This document shows positions 44,280 through 53,292 of a DNA stretch of 64,000 nucleotides, in pieces. Position 1 is the first letter of the stretch, and each line of letters opens with the position of its first letter. This stretch comes from Candidatus Poribacteria bacterium. Lineage in GTDB: Bacteria; Poribacteria; WGA-4E; WGA-3G. The position numbers were made by a program, and so were the translations under genes. The notes beneath the pieces were generated by a model, which saw only the letters and a list, made by a program, of their open reading frames with translations, searched no databases and was not told where the DNA came from. The stretch covers positions 1 to 64,000 of the forward strand of contig JAPPCZ010000060.1 of NCBI GenBank assembly GCA_028824685.1. Reading direction: 5' to 3'.

Positions 44280-44364
44280 AATATCTCCTTTTCAAGATGT
44301 TTATCGCAAAGTGCTTCAGAATGGTAGCACCAAAAAATCTTGACACCCAGTAGCAATTCACTCA

Positions 44365-45006
44365 TCAGGGTGATAATCTTTCAATTTCCCAGTATCCATT
44401 ATCCTTTAACGTATAATGTATCCTGTCATGTAGTCGACTTGGACACCCTTGCCAAAATTCAAACATGCTCGGTATAAGTCTATAACCTCCCCAATGTGAA
44501 GGGCACGGAATATCGTTACCTGAATATTTTTGTTTTGCTTTCTTAAAGTTATTCTCCAAATGTTCTCGTCCGGGAATAACGATGCTTTGTCGTTCTGTCC
44601 GGACAGCAAGTTGACTATCAATTGGACGACTGGCAAAGTACGCATCCGATTCAGCCTTTGTCATCTTTTCAACTGTGCCGTTGCTTCTCACCTGCCGATC
44701 AAGTTCTCGCCAATAAAAAACAAGCGCGGCATGTGGGTTCTCTGCTAATTCCTGCCCTTTTTGACTGTCATAGTCTGTATAGAAACAGAACCCATTTGTG
44801 TCAAAACCTCTGAGGACAACCATACGGGCAGAAGGGATACCATCTGGCGTTGCGGTTGCAAGTGTCATCGCGTCTGGCAGATCAATACCCGCTTCTGTAG
44901 CATCGGTAAACCATCTTTCAAATTGGTCAAAGGGATTTTCTGCAATTCTGTCTTCAGTTAATCCACCTTGTGATTGATACTCCCTGCGGAGTTTGTCGGT
45001 GTTCAT
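44365..45006 (-). CDS. pdxH: pyridoxamine 5'-phosphate oxidase
   Basis: 213 residues. Oxidises PNP or PMP to pyridoxal 5'-phosphate with FMN and O2. The FMN-binding SARMVVLRGFDTNGFCFYTDYDSQKGQELAENPHAALVFYW segment is typical, as are QVRSNGTVEKM, YFASRPIDSQLAVRTERQS and the C-terminal FWQGCPSRLHDRIHY motif. Pyridoxal phosphate serves GcvP in the same window. It ends one base before trkH begins on the same strand. Confidence 0.95.
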   Translation of the reverse strand: MNTDKLRREYQSQGGLTEDRIAENPFDQFERWFTDATEAGIDLPDAMTLATATPDGIPSARMVVLRGFDTNGFCFYTDYDSQKGQELAENPHAALVFYWRELDRQVRSNGTVEKMTKAESDAYFASRPIDSQLAVRTERQSIVIPGREHLENNFKKAKQKYSGNDIPCPSHWGGYRLIPSMFEFWQGCPSRLHDRIHYTLKDNGYWEIERLSP

Positions 45007-45007
45007 A

Positions 45008-46516
45008 TTATTTTTTCCAATAATTCGGTGAAAAGAGGATAAGTACGGTATAGAGTTCTAAGCGGCCGAGTAACATGCAGAAAGTCAGCACAATTTTACC
45101 TGCAGTGTGGATATGTGCGTAATTATCAATGGGACCTACATCACCGAGTCCGGGTCCGATGTTTCCCATCGTAGCAATTGTGCATCCTGCAGCAGTAATT
45201 AAATCCAAGCCCAGGGTCGTCATGATACAGGTGACGATAGCAAATATACCGATAAAAAAGAAGAAGAAGCCGAGGACATGTGTTAGCACTTCAGAAGGCA
45301 CGACTCTGTCATTGACTCGAACGGGAAGAACTGCATGTGGGAAGATTAGCCGCTTGATTTCAGCACCGCTTTGTTTGATAAGGAGTAAAAAGCGAAGTTG
45401 TTTCATGCCTCCACCTGTTGATCCAGCACATCCACCGTAGAACATAAGCGTGACTAAAACGAATTGGGATAGATAGGGCCACATTTCAAAATCAGCGGAG
45501 CCGTAGCCTGTTGTTGTCGTTATAGATAAAACTTGGAATGCGGCGTGGCGGATTGCATCTCCCACGGAATCGTACGGTATCTGTTTATCAACGTTTTCAA
45601 ATCTCACGGTATTCCAAGAAACAAGAAGAATGCTCGTAAGAATCACGACACAGTAGAATCGGAATTCGGTGTCTTTAAAATAACTTTTGACATCGCCGCG
45701 GAGTGCACGATAGTGCAAGGCAAAATTAGTTCCTGCAAGGAACATAAAGACTATAATGACCGTTTCAATATAGACGCTATTGTAGTGTGCAATGCTCTGG
45801 TTTTTGGTTGAAAATCCACCAGTTGCCATTGTGCCAAAGGTATGGCAGAGCGCATCGAAAAGCGTCATGTCCCCGAGCCAAAGCAGCAGCGTCTCTAATA
45901 CAGAGAGTAAAATGTAGACTCCCCACAGCAATTTGGCTGTTTGTGCGATACGCGGTGTTAACCGGTCTGTTTGGGGACCTGGTGCTTCTGCGCGAAACAG
46001 CTGCATTCCACCCACACCAAGCATCGGGAGAATCGCTACAGCAAGCACAACAATTCCCATGCCGCCAAGCCAGTGGCTGAAACTACGCCAAAACAGCATT
46101 GCATGTGAAAGGTGTTCAATTTCTGTTAAAACTGTGGCGCCGGTCGTTGAAAAACCGGACATAGATTCAAAATAGCAGAACGTGAATTCTGCCAAAGGCG
46201 TACGACCTTCTGCTGAGAAAACATCTGCTAAAAGATAAGGGAAAGCACCAAAGAGTGCTACAAAAACCCAACCTAAAGCGACAATTGCAAACCCTTCACG
46301 TATACCGAGTTCTGGTTCTGATGGTCTAATGGTGAACCGAAGAATTAAGCCAACACATAATGTTATAACGGTAGCATAAACAAACGCGAACAGATCTTTT
46401 TGGGGTTCGCCTGCGCTGAAATAGTAGTAGATTGCTATGCCCAACGGCAATAGCATTGTGCCAGCGAGACAAATTAATAGATTGCCGAGTGTGTAGAAAA
46501 TGAGTTTTCGACTCAT
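45008..46516 (-). CDS. trkH: Trk-type potassium uptake channel subunit TrkH
   Basis: 502 residues, about 10 helices. The four pore-loop repeats are present: MSGFSTTGATVL, FGTMATGGFSTKN, STTTGYGSADFE and IATMGNIGPGLGD, each providing the filter region. With TrkA it forms the Trk/Ktr K+ uptake system; trkA lies at 53293 in the same orientation but with other genes between. Upstream is a TTGACAT inverted repeat. Confidence 0.93.
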   Translation of the reverse strand: MSRKLIFYTLGNLLICLAGTMLLPLGIAIYYYFSAGEPQKDLFAFVYATVITLCVGLILRFTIRPSEPELGIREGFAIVALGWVFVALFGAFPYLLADVFSAEGRTPLAEFTFCYFESMSGFSTTGATVLTEIEHLSHAMLFWRSFSHWLGGMGIVVLAVAILPMLGVGGMQLFRAEAPGPQTDRLTPRIAQTAKLLWGVYILLSVLETLLLWLGDMTLFDALCHTFGTMATGGFSTKNQSIAHYNSVYIETVIIVFMFLAGTNFALHYRALRGDVKSYFKDTEFRFYCVVILTSILLVSWNTVRFENVDKQIPYDSVGDAIRHAAFQVLSITTTTGYGSADFEMWPYLSQFVLVTLMFYGGCAGSTGGGMKQLRFLLLIKQSGAEIKRLIFPHAVLPVRVNDRVVPSEVLTHVLGFFFFFIGIFAIVTCIMTTLGLDLITAAGCTIATMGNIGPGLGDVGPIDNYAHIHTAGKIVLTFCMLLGRLELYTVLILFSPNYWKK

Positions 46517-46567
46517 AGGTGGTGGTTACCGGTAAAATGAAGATTTCGCCGTGCGGTGGAATATAGT

Positions 46568-46593
46568 TTGACATATTTAGGGAAGGATGTCAA
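46568..46593. promoter_or_regulatory. TTGACAT inverted repeat upstream of trkH
   Basis: TTGACAT (46568-46574) and ATGTCAA (46587-46593) form a 7-bp inverted repeat spaced by 12. The right half reads as a -35 element (TTGACA) on the minus strand; no good -10 follows, so an operator is an alternative. About 30 bases around it resemble the nuoA promoter. Confidence 0.4.
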
Positions 46594-46655
46594 GTTTTTT
46601 ATATCAAAGGGCAATTTTTAGATATTGGTGAGGAAAAGGAGGACAAAGCCGGGTC

Positions 46656-48578
46656 TCACAGTTCATCTATAGTGACTTCTACAATATCTTTTTCATCTGC
46701 GATAAAGTATCTGTAGTTCGGAAATTTTTCTGCGAGTTTTCGGTTTTCGTTTTTTCTATCTTTAGCGTAGATGTGCGGTTCGGCAAAAGGAGCGTTAAAT
46801 GGATAATGTACTCGATATGTGCGTTCGCCTTTCACAAAGACGAGTGCTTGCTCAACATTGTTTTTGTTAAGGTATTTGTGGATTGTTATATCTTCCCCAT
46901 AATATTTGCCTTGGTATGATTTAGCTGTTGCGGGAATATTGAAAAGGACAGCAAACAGAAAAAGTCCTGTGAGTATAAAACAGATTATACTTCGAGCGTG
47001 TGTATAAGAAGGTGTTTTTAGCCGATCTACTAAAAGTTGCGTGCTTGTGGTAATTCCCTTACTTGTTAATAGAATGACAGCGGGTAACGTTTCATACACA
47101 AACCGCGGTCCGAATACAAACTCATTGAAAAAATAGAAAACTTGCCCTATAAACAAAGAGCTTAGCCACCCGACAAGCATCCAGTCCCACGTCTCTTTTT
47201 TTTCGAATGCGAGATAGAGGACTATAAAAAAAATCGATGGGACTGGCCACTCAAATAGATAATAATTAAGTCCGTTAAGGTTGCCGAGCAGATATTTCAC
47301 GCCCTGGACAATTGTATGTGGCTGTTCTATCCATGGGTCTTGATGAAAGCCTGGAAGATGTTCTTTACCGTGTAAGGCGATATATCCGAAAAGGAGTGGG
47401 TGTCCCGTTGTTGCAGCGTTATATGCAAGGAATGCCAACCCAGTAGCGATAAGAGGGACTGCGCCGATAAGGATGTGTCGAATAGACAACTGTTTCCGCA
47501 TCACAATTGCTGCGATACCCAGATAGACACAAAACCATGCTGTTGTGTAGGGACGACATAGGATTGCGATCCCTAAAGCCGTGCCGCAGATCATTGCTGA
47601 CAAGAGCGGGCGTTTCTTTTTAACCATCCACACGAAACTCAGAAAAGCTGTCGTTATAAAAAGGAGGGTTGAGGTATGTGCCATGAACTCTGAAGACATG
47701 AAGAGAAAAAAACCGCTTGCGCAAGCCAACAGCGCAGAAAGTTTTGCGGTATTATTCCCATAAAGTTCGTTAGCAATCAGATAAATGCCCGCAATTGTGA
47801 GTGCTCCAAGGATTGGATTCACAAGCCAAGATATTCTCAATAGCACACCTACTGCGAGTATTGCTGGGTATCCGGGTGGGAACTGTGTATACCATTTATC
47901 GGATAGAATGACAAGGGCGTTTCCAAAAAATTGCGGTTCGGGTGGTATCTCTGCAGAAAGCATGCCGTTTGCAAACAGACGTGCTTGAAACATGTACAGG
48001 CAGCCATCAAATGTGCCGGGCACGCCATCAAAAATATGCCATGATATGATGCTGCATATTAGAACAGCACCGGCAACCACTCCGATGATAAAAGGGTATG
48101 AAGGAATGTTGCGTATCCAGAGAAAAATTCGAGATCCTATTATATGGATGAATGTAGGATATCTGCCGAATAATCCGCGAAAACATAAAGCTATCCCAAC
48201 ACTATAAATAATCAGGCTGTATGCATCGGAAAGGCGTCGGACATCATTGAACCGTGCTGTGTTCAAGTGTTTGTGCAGTGGCAGGACACAGATAAAAAGC
48301 AATATACAGAAAACAGCGGACTGAAATCGTCGCTGTTGTAATACTGTAAAGTTAGGAAGTATCAGAAGAAGTGCATAGAGTAGAAGCACCCCAGCGACTA
48401 CATTCACACACCAGATCGGTAAAGGGATTAACAAGTGCGAAGATTGTTGCTGTAAAATGATCAGTTTGTCATTAAAAATAAGGAGGTTATTTTTGACCCA
48501 ATACCCGATAGTGAAACAAAAGAGTCCTCCTAACAGATAATTCGCTATTCTATGCCACGGAAGGTGTTCTGAATTCAT
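46656..48578 (-). CDS. GT-C type (GT39/PMT-like) membrane glycosyltransferase
   Basis: About 640 residues with 11-13 hydrophobic segments. The first large loop holds FDGVPGTFDGCLYMFQARLF, with the acidic residues and aromatic pattern of GT-C enzymes that use polyprenyl-phosphate sugars, then YTQFPPGYPAILAVGVLL. The C-terminal soluble part includes VKGERTYRVHYPFNAPF. Likely adds a sugar to lipid, glycan or protein at the outer face of the inner membrane; the acceptor is unknown. I start at the ATG 48578; an in-frame TTG lies at 48596. Confidence 0.75.
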   Translation of the reverse strand: MNSEHLPWHRIANYLLGGLFCFTIGYWVKNNLLIFNDKLIILQQQSSHLLIPLPIWCVNVVAGVLLLYALLLILPNFTVLQQRRFQSAVFCILLFICVLPLHKHLNTARFNDVRRLSDAYSLIIYSVGIALCFRGLFGRYPTFIHIIGSRIFLWIRNIPSYPFIIGVVAGAVLICSIISWHIFDGVPGTFDGCLYMFQARLFANGMLSAEIPPEPQFFGNALVILSDKWYTQFPPGYPAILAVGVLLRISWLVNPILGALTIAGIYLIANELYGNNTAKLSALLACASGFFLFMSSEFMAHTSTLLFITTAFLSFVWMVKKKRPLLSAMICGTALGIAILCRPYTTAWFCVYLGIAAIVMRKQLSIRHILIGAVPLIATGLAFLAYNAATTGHPLLFGYIALHGKEHLPGFHQDPWIEQPHTIVQGVKYLLGNLNGLNYYLFEWPVPSIFFIVLYLAFEKKETWDWMLVGWLSSLFIGQVFYFFNEFVFGPRFVYETLPAVILLTSKGITTSTQLLVDRLKTPSYTHARSIICFILTGLFLFAVLFNIPATAKSYQGKYYGEDITIHKYLNKNNVEQALVFVKGERTYRVHYPFNAPFAEPHIYAKDRKNENRKLAEKFPNYRYFIADEKDIVEVTIDEL

Positions 48579-48618
48579 ATACAATAACTCTACCAATGTT
48601 CCTTTTTATAATAGTTTT

Positions 48619-48687
48619 GTAGGTCGGGTAGAACGCAGTGAAACCCGACAAATGCCAAAAGCGTATTTGGCGTTGATTTGGACCTAC
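48619..48687. repeat. cloverleaf-like palindromic repeat
   Basis: Outer arms GTAG (48619-48622) and CTAC (48684-48687) enclose two hairpins: GTCGGGT (48623-48629) with ACCCGAC (48643-48649), and GCCAAA (48654-48659) with TTTGGC (48666-48671). Its right half, from CCCGACAAATGCC to GTTGATTTGG, recurs at 62650-62687 with one substitution; the first hairpin recurs, diverged, at 34530. Confidence 0.65.
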
Positions 48688-48766
48688 GGGATAATGTCCT
48701 ATTATCATATAGAAATGGTATTACTTTCTGTCGTTTTACGTTGGTTTCACTTTCTGGTGTGGACTA

Positions 48767-49792
48767 TTACAATAGCGGGAAAGCGTACTGCCAACCGAGG
48801 ACAAGTTTCCATCTGCTTTTAAGTTGCGTGCCAGTGAGGTTCTGATAAACGGGCAACATGAACTCAATAGCGAGACGCTGCCCTGCCAACGTGCCTGTCG
48901 GTACTATCAAATTACTTGAAATCCCAATGTCGAGTCTATTGAACCCTTGAAAATCAGGGCGGTGGCTTGGACTCATGTTTAGGTCCAAATCTGGATGGCT
49001 TCCTGTTATACTTCCCTTATGCGAAAACAGCAACCTCGCGCTGAGACTGATCCAATTGTTAACACGCCGCGCACCCCAAGTTGTCGCGGTGATCATATTT
49101 CCAATCCGATACTCGCTGGCATTGGTATTCAACGGAAATGTTCCACGCAGTTGACCACCGTAAGACCAATTGCCTCGCGTTCCGAAAAACGTTACACCCG
49201 GACGTGCTTCAAAAGAACCGCTTCCCAGTTGCATCGGATAAGGAAGAATGCTCCCATCTTCTGCCTGCTGAGCAATGGATCCTGTAGGAAACGATACACC
49301 AACGTTGCCGAGAAACGTGAAGTTATGTCTTTTCCATAACGTCAAAAGCGAGTCCAGTTTGACATCACCGATGCCAGCACTGGACATTTCATGCATGCCT
49401 ACGGGATGATCGTGGTGTCCCGTTGTGTGCTGATGTGCGCCCTCCATCTCCATAGAGCGTTGTTGATAACTTGTCATGCCCATGAACGTGATTTTGTCAT
49501 GTGGTGCAAACATAGCACCAAACATGTGCATTCTCATATCCATCGCTATTGGTGCCATCATAAAATCTTTTTGTACATCCGCTGTTGCTACGGCATCCGT
49601 GCCAGATTGTAGACCCCGCATATCCATCGCCATGAACCGGTAAGCAAGCATCATTTCACCTGCTTTATGCCCATGTTCACCCATCACACCAATCGGCGCG
49701 TGGCTATCGGGACGTGCCTTCGCAATATCTATGAGAAATATAAATAATGCAAAAATAAAAATAATAATAATGTAAAAGGTGTAACGTCTCAA
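48767..49792 (-). CDS. Met/His-rich outer-membrane barrel-like protein, possibly copper-related
   Basis: 341 residues with an N-terminal signal anchor, then Met- and His-rich blocks: MGEHGHKAGEMM, FMAMDMRG, MAPIAMDMRMHMFGAMFAPHDK and HQHTTGHHDHPVGMHEM. The C-terminal 180 residues alternate like outer-membrane strands (GNWSYGGQLRGTFP, WISLSARLLFSH, KLVLGWQYAFPLL, ending in an aliphatic pair). I recall this Met/His-rich pattern from families near copper-resistance genes; that is recollection, not a search. It begins nine bases after the WD40 gene. Confidence 0.6.
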   Translation of the reverse strand: MRRYTFYIIIIFIFALFIFLIDIAKARPDSHAPIGVMGEHGHKAGEMMLAYRFMAMDMRGLQSGTDAVATADVQKDFMMAPIAMDMRMHMFGAMFAPHDKITFMGMTSYQQRSMEMEGAHQHTTGHHDHPVGMHEMSSAGIGDVKLDSLLTLWKRHNFTFLGNVGVSFPTGSIAQQAEDGSILPYPMQLGSGSFEARPGVTFFGTRGNWSYGGQLRGTFPLNTNASEYRIGNMITATTWGARRVNNWISLSARLLFSHKGSITGSHPDLDLNMSPSHRPDFQGFNRLDIGISSNLIVPTGTLAGQRLAIEFMLPVYQNLTGTQLKSRWKLVLGWQYAFPLL

Positions 49793-49801
49793 AAGTGCTC
49801 C

Positions 49802-51874
49802 TTATGTGTTTTCTAAGTAAGGTTTCATATCCCAAAGCAGAATAGTACCATCATAACTACCACTTGCTAAGATAGTGCCATCTGGTGAAAACGCAAGGCA
49901 TTGAATATCTGTTGGGTGTCCCCAAAGCGTTGCAATATTTTGACCACTTGCGACTTCCCACAAACGGATAGAGACGTTGTCCGTTCCTGCCCACCAGGAT
50001 CCGGACGCAAGATATTGTCCGCAAGGGGAAAATGCCAAGGTAGCTGGACGCATACATTCCTTCGGTAGCAGCGTCGCCCAGCAAATATCATACGTTCTGG
50101 CATCCCATAACCGAATCTCCCAAGGCAAACCACCGGCAATTATGTTGCCGCAGGGTGAAAAAGTGATGGCAATGCTTGTAATATTGAAGGGACACCGTGC
50201 TGCAACGCCTCTTTCGCCACTAGTACGCTGTATTTTCATTAGACGTTTTTTTTGAGACGAATCGCCAAGGTAGAGTTCCGCGTCTAATTGCATTAAGGGG
50301 AGAGATGCGATTTCTTGGCCAGACGTAACGTCCCATACCCATGCTGTTTTATCTCTTGAAGCACTCACTAGCTGGTTACCATCTGGTGAGAAATCAAGAG
50401 ATTTAATTGAATCCGTATGTCTAAACAATGGAATCGGAACCCCGTTACCATCCCATATATATAATTTTCCTTCTGTGTCTCCACTCGCCCAATGTTCACC
50501 GGTAGCTGAAAAAGCAGCGGCAGTCACAATATCTTGATGTTTAGTGAAGGTAATAATTGTTTCGTTAGTTTCAACATCCCAAATATTAAGAACGTTTTCG
50601 ATGTCTCCTAACACGCGGATATTTCCAGTAGGAGAAATATTAATGGAATGGGGCACCGTGCCTCTGCGGTGCCTCTGCCACTGGGGTCGTTTTTTGGCAA
50701 CATCCCAACACGTAGTAAAACCGATCCCACCACAGATTAATGTTTGCCCATCTGGAGAAAATGTCAAGGTTTTTAACGCGTGTGAACCCGTAAGAGTAGT
50801 ATTTAAGGTCTTTGAATTATCCAATCTGCACACACTGATCTTTGACCTACCTACAGAAGCAAAAACCAACTTAAAATCCTTATCATCACGCTGGATACTC
50901 TTTGAAAAGTGGATGTTCTCAGGATGTTCAAATGTGTTTAACTTTTCATTGCATTTCACATTCCACACAGTAATTGAAGTGTTACCAATTGTAATAGCAT
51001 GCAGCACACCTGACGGTGAATAGATAGGAATTACTGGCGGTAAGGGCTCCAGTGCTACTTGAGATTTTTCAGAATATACGGTTGATGCCTTAACCTGCTT
51101 TCCGGTAGTGATATCCCACTCTTGTAAAATACCGGACATATCGCCGGCAGCAAGAAACCTTCCACAAGGCGAAAAGTCAAGGGCACGCACTAATGCTGCA
51201 TGCCCTTTGAGAGCGGCAGTCTGTTTACCATTTTTCAGGTTCCAGACCGAGATAAAATCGGCGGTACCATCTGGGTCAGCCGGACTTGCACCAGCGATCA
51301 GATGACCATCAACCGAAAAACAGAAAGGGCGCGGAAGAGGTGTCCTACCATTTCTTACAATTATTTCAGGGTGAGGAGTTAACTGGTCACTCAGGTACCC
51401 GGTTTCAACATTCCAAAGGCAAATGACACCACTTCCTTGCCAAGACGCAGCGATATGTTGATTGTCTGTGGAAAAATTGAGATTCCTAATACCATATTCA
51501 AACCAACCACTCTCATATCGCTGTATAGGACGTTGGATTCTTGTAATACATGTTCCACACTGAGTGTCCCACAACTTGATGGTACCATCTGCGTTGCCAG
51601 TAGCAAGCCACTTGCCGTTGGAAGAGAAATCAATAGCGGAAACCATCCCCCGTTTTGTCTCCCACAAGGCAATAGGTGTCATTGTTGCAACTTCATACCA
51701 CCACAAACCGATGGCGGTGCCAACAACGAGGCACTTTCTATCTGGAGAAAATGCTATTGCGAATACTGTACCCTCTCCGAAACGGGCCATTGCTCCCTTC
51801 GGAAGTGCCCATGTGGTGGTATCAGTCTTTATGTCCGCACCTTGTATTGGAATTTGCAGTATATGGTTATCCAT
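49802..51874 (-). CDS. WD40-repeat protein
   Basis: About 690 residues made almost entirely of WD40 blades, at least eleven recognisable, such as VSAIDFSSNGKWLATGNADGTIKLWD, VRALDFSPCGRFLAAGDMSG and IQCLAFSPDGTILASGSYDGTILLWD. This fits two seven-bladed propellers. The repeats retain the GH/WD signature loosely, as in many bacterial WD40 proteins. No signal peptide is visible, so it may be cytoplasmic. I use the ATG at 51874; a TTG at 51928 is an alternative start. Confidence 0.8.
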   Translation of the reverse strand: MDNHILQIPIQGADIKTDTTTWALPKGAMARFGEGTVFAIAFSPDRKCLVVGTAIGLWWYEVATMTPIALWETKRGMVSAIDFSSNGKWLATGNADGTIKLWDTQCGTCITRIQRPIQRYESGWFEYGIRNLNFSTDNQHIAASWQGSGVICLWNVETGYLSDQLTPHPEIIVRNGRTPLPRPFCFSVDGHLIAGASPADPDGTADFISVWNLKNGKQTAALKGHAALVRALDFSPCGRFLAAGDMSGILQEWDITTGKQVKASTVYSEKSQVALEPLPPVIPIYSPSGVLHAITIGNTSITVWNVKCNEKLNTFEHPENIHFSKSIQRDDKDFKLVFASVGRSKISVCRLDNSKTLNTTLTGSHALKTLTFSPDGQTLICGGIGFTTCWDVAKKRPQWQRHRRGTVPHSINISPTGNIRVLGDIENVLNIWDVETNETIITFTKHQDIVTAAAFSATGEHWASGDTEGKLYIWDGNGVPIPLFRHTDSIKSLDFSPDGNQLVSASRDKTAWVWDVTSGQEIASLPLMQLDAELYLGDSSQKKRLMKIQRTSGERGVAARCPFNITSIAITFSPCGNIIAGGLPWEIRLWDARTYDICWATLLPKECMRPATLAFSPCGQYLASGSWWAGTDNVSIRLWEVASGQNIATLWGHPTDIQCLAFSPDGTILASGSYDGTILLWDMKPYLENT

Positions 51875-51936
51875 TCTAAACTTCCATACAAGGTTAATAG
51901 GTTCTGATTGTCCTAATACAACACTCAAAACTGGCT

Positions 51937-52356
51937 TTACTCACCCACACAACTTTCACCCTCACACAGGTTCCCTTGGCATTGTGTTCCAAAAGTACAA
52001 TCACATTTACTATTCTCTTCGTCCGTTCTTCTAGTGCAATTTGTGTCACATTCAGCCTGGGGACCTCCACACTCATAATCAGACTTGCAGTTACCACATG
52101 ACCGATCTATTGGTTTTCCCGGGAGCCATAAACAATCACACACTACATCATCGTCATCTTCGGGTGTATCATCGTCATCACCACCATAGTTTCCCCCATC
52201 TTGCTGTGCAAGCCTGGCATCCACTTCGGAATTCGGGACAGTTTCAATATTAAATCCATCAAAAGCGAAAGCGTAAACAAAACCAGCACCCAACAGAAGT
52301 GCTATCATTACAGTACCGACTATGTTAGGTTGATTCAAAACTTTTTTCAAGTACAT
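51937..52356 (-). CDS. exported Cys-rich protein with acidic linker
   Basis: 139 residues: basic start, signal anchor (IVGTVMIALLLGAGFVYAFAF), a linker GGDDDDTPEDDDD, then about 60 residues with 12 cysteines in CxC, CxxC and other spacings (CDCLW, SCGNC, CDCTFGTQC). The even number of Cys suggests a disulfide-stabilised or metal-binding knot. Family unknown. It lies 62 bases upstream of the WD40 start on the same strand. Confidence 0.7.
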   Translation of the reverse strand: MYLKKVLNQPNIVGTVMIALLLGAGFVYAFAFDGFNIETVPNSEVDARLAQQDGGNYGGDDDDTPEDDDDVVCDCLWLPGKPIDRSCGNCKSDYECGGPQAECDTNCTRRTDEENSKCDCTFGTQCQGNLCEGESCVGE

Positions 52357-52502
52357 TCTATTCTCCTTATATTTTTATGCCGCGTGGGCATCTAATTTTG
52401 AAATATAGAGACACACATTCAATATATTAAAGGTGTCTCGGATTTCGCGCTTCTTTTAAAGCACGTTCTATATCTCCGTCCACATTGGACAGAGATAAAT
52501 TA

Positions 52503-52844
52503 TTAACTACCACAACCACATCCACCTTCGGCCGCATCATCAGTTTGCGGTGTTTTTGGGGATGTTTCGTCTGTCTTCGGTGTATCCGAAGGTTGCACCT
52601 GTTGTTCAACTTCGTCACTTTGTGCAGTCTCGGGTGCGGGGGTTCCGCAGCATCCACCAGCAGTCTCAGGCGAAGTTTTACCTTCAACTTTAGACGCACC
52701 GCAACATCCCGCGGCAGGGGCATCAACTGCTTCCTGCGTTTCAGTTTCCGTGGCTGGTGCCTGCTGCTGTATAAAAATGAAAGCACCAAAGCCAGCGAGA
52801 ATCATTATGAAGACCGCGATGTCTAAATATAATTTCCGTTTCAT
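52503..52844 (-). CDS. membrane-anchored protein with Cys-Cys-Gly motifs
   Basis: 113 residues. A single N-terminal helix (DIAVFIMILAGFGAFIFIQQ) anchors a Pro/Thr/Glu-rich segment with AAGCCGAS, TAGGCCGTP and a C-terminal GGCGCGS. The paired cysteines look like metal-binding or thiol sites on a flexible arm exposed outside the inner membrane. No family known. It is the first gene of a four-gene run (52844 to 48767) that also has the Cys-rich and Met/His-rich exported proteins. Confidence 0.6.
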   Translation of the reverse strand: MKRKLYLDIAVFIMILAGFGAFIFIQQQAPATETETQEAVDAPAAGCCGASKVEGKTSPETAGGCCGTPAPETAQSDEVEQQVQPSDTPKTDETSPKTPQTDDAAEGGCGCGS

Positions 52845-53032
52845 GTGAAATCTCCTAACAACAGTGGAAAATGCTTTTTCACATCAAATTGATGCGTGAT
52901 ATGCAATCTTCGCTGCCCTTTAACGTGCCAAGTCCACCACATTTTGTGAAAAATACCGAATTGACAAGCATTGAAGGATGCTCCAATGCAACAACAAAAG
53001 CCCGCGACGCGGCAAAGCCAGCGTGCAGGCGC

Positions 53033-53060
53033 AAAAATATCGCAGACTAAGATCTGCGAT
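53033..53060 (-). terminator. possible terminator downstream of trkA
   Basis: ATCGCAGA (53039-53046) pairs with TCTGCGAT (53053-53060), six-base loop; the minus strand continues TATTTTTG. Plausible end of the gcv-trkA transcript. Confidence 0.45.
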
Positions 53061-53082
53061 AAGAATTTGTGACAGAAAGATA

Positions 53083-53237
53083 TTATAGTAAAATCCAAAA
53101 TATACACACACTTTTGGTCCGTGAGACCTAAACCGCCAGCCTGTGCTGTAGCACAAACTTTTAGTTTGTGCAGTAGTGTACGCAAACTAAAAGTTTACGC
53201 TACAATTGTGTGCAAGTAATTATAGATTTCACTATAA
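53083..53237. repeat. 155-bp MITE-like element with terminal inverted repeats
   Basis: Left end TTATAGTAAAATCC (53083-53096) onward to ACACACA; right end TGTGTGC (53207-53213) to GATTTCACTATAA (53237). The ends are imperfect inverted repeats of about 28 bases. Inside are two more hairpins, GCACAAACT-TTT-AGTTTGTGC (53151-53171) and GCAAACT/AGTTTACGC (53181-53200). The left-end sequence is shared with 14589-14608. No open frame of note. With the terminator above, it fills the 450-base gap. Confidence 0.5.
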
Positions 53238-53292
53238 CGTTCGAAAATAATTTCGCATTTTAGCATAAATTGTGTGTTTTACATGTGGTTTG

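Noticed and set aside
52841..53185. Minus-strand frame of 114 codons upstream of the CCG protein
   Set aside because: It is formed by the repeats and MITE-like element of this gap, and has no domain.
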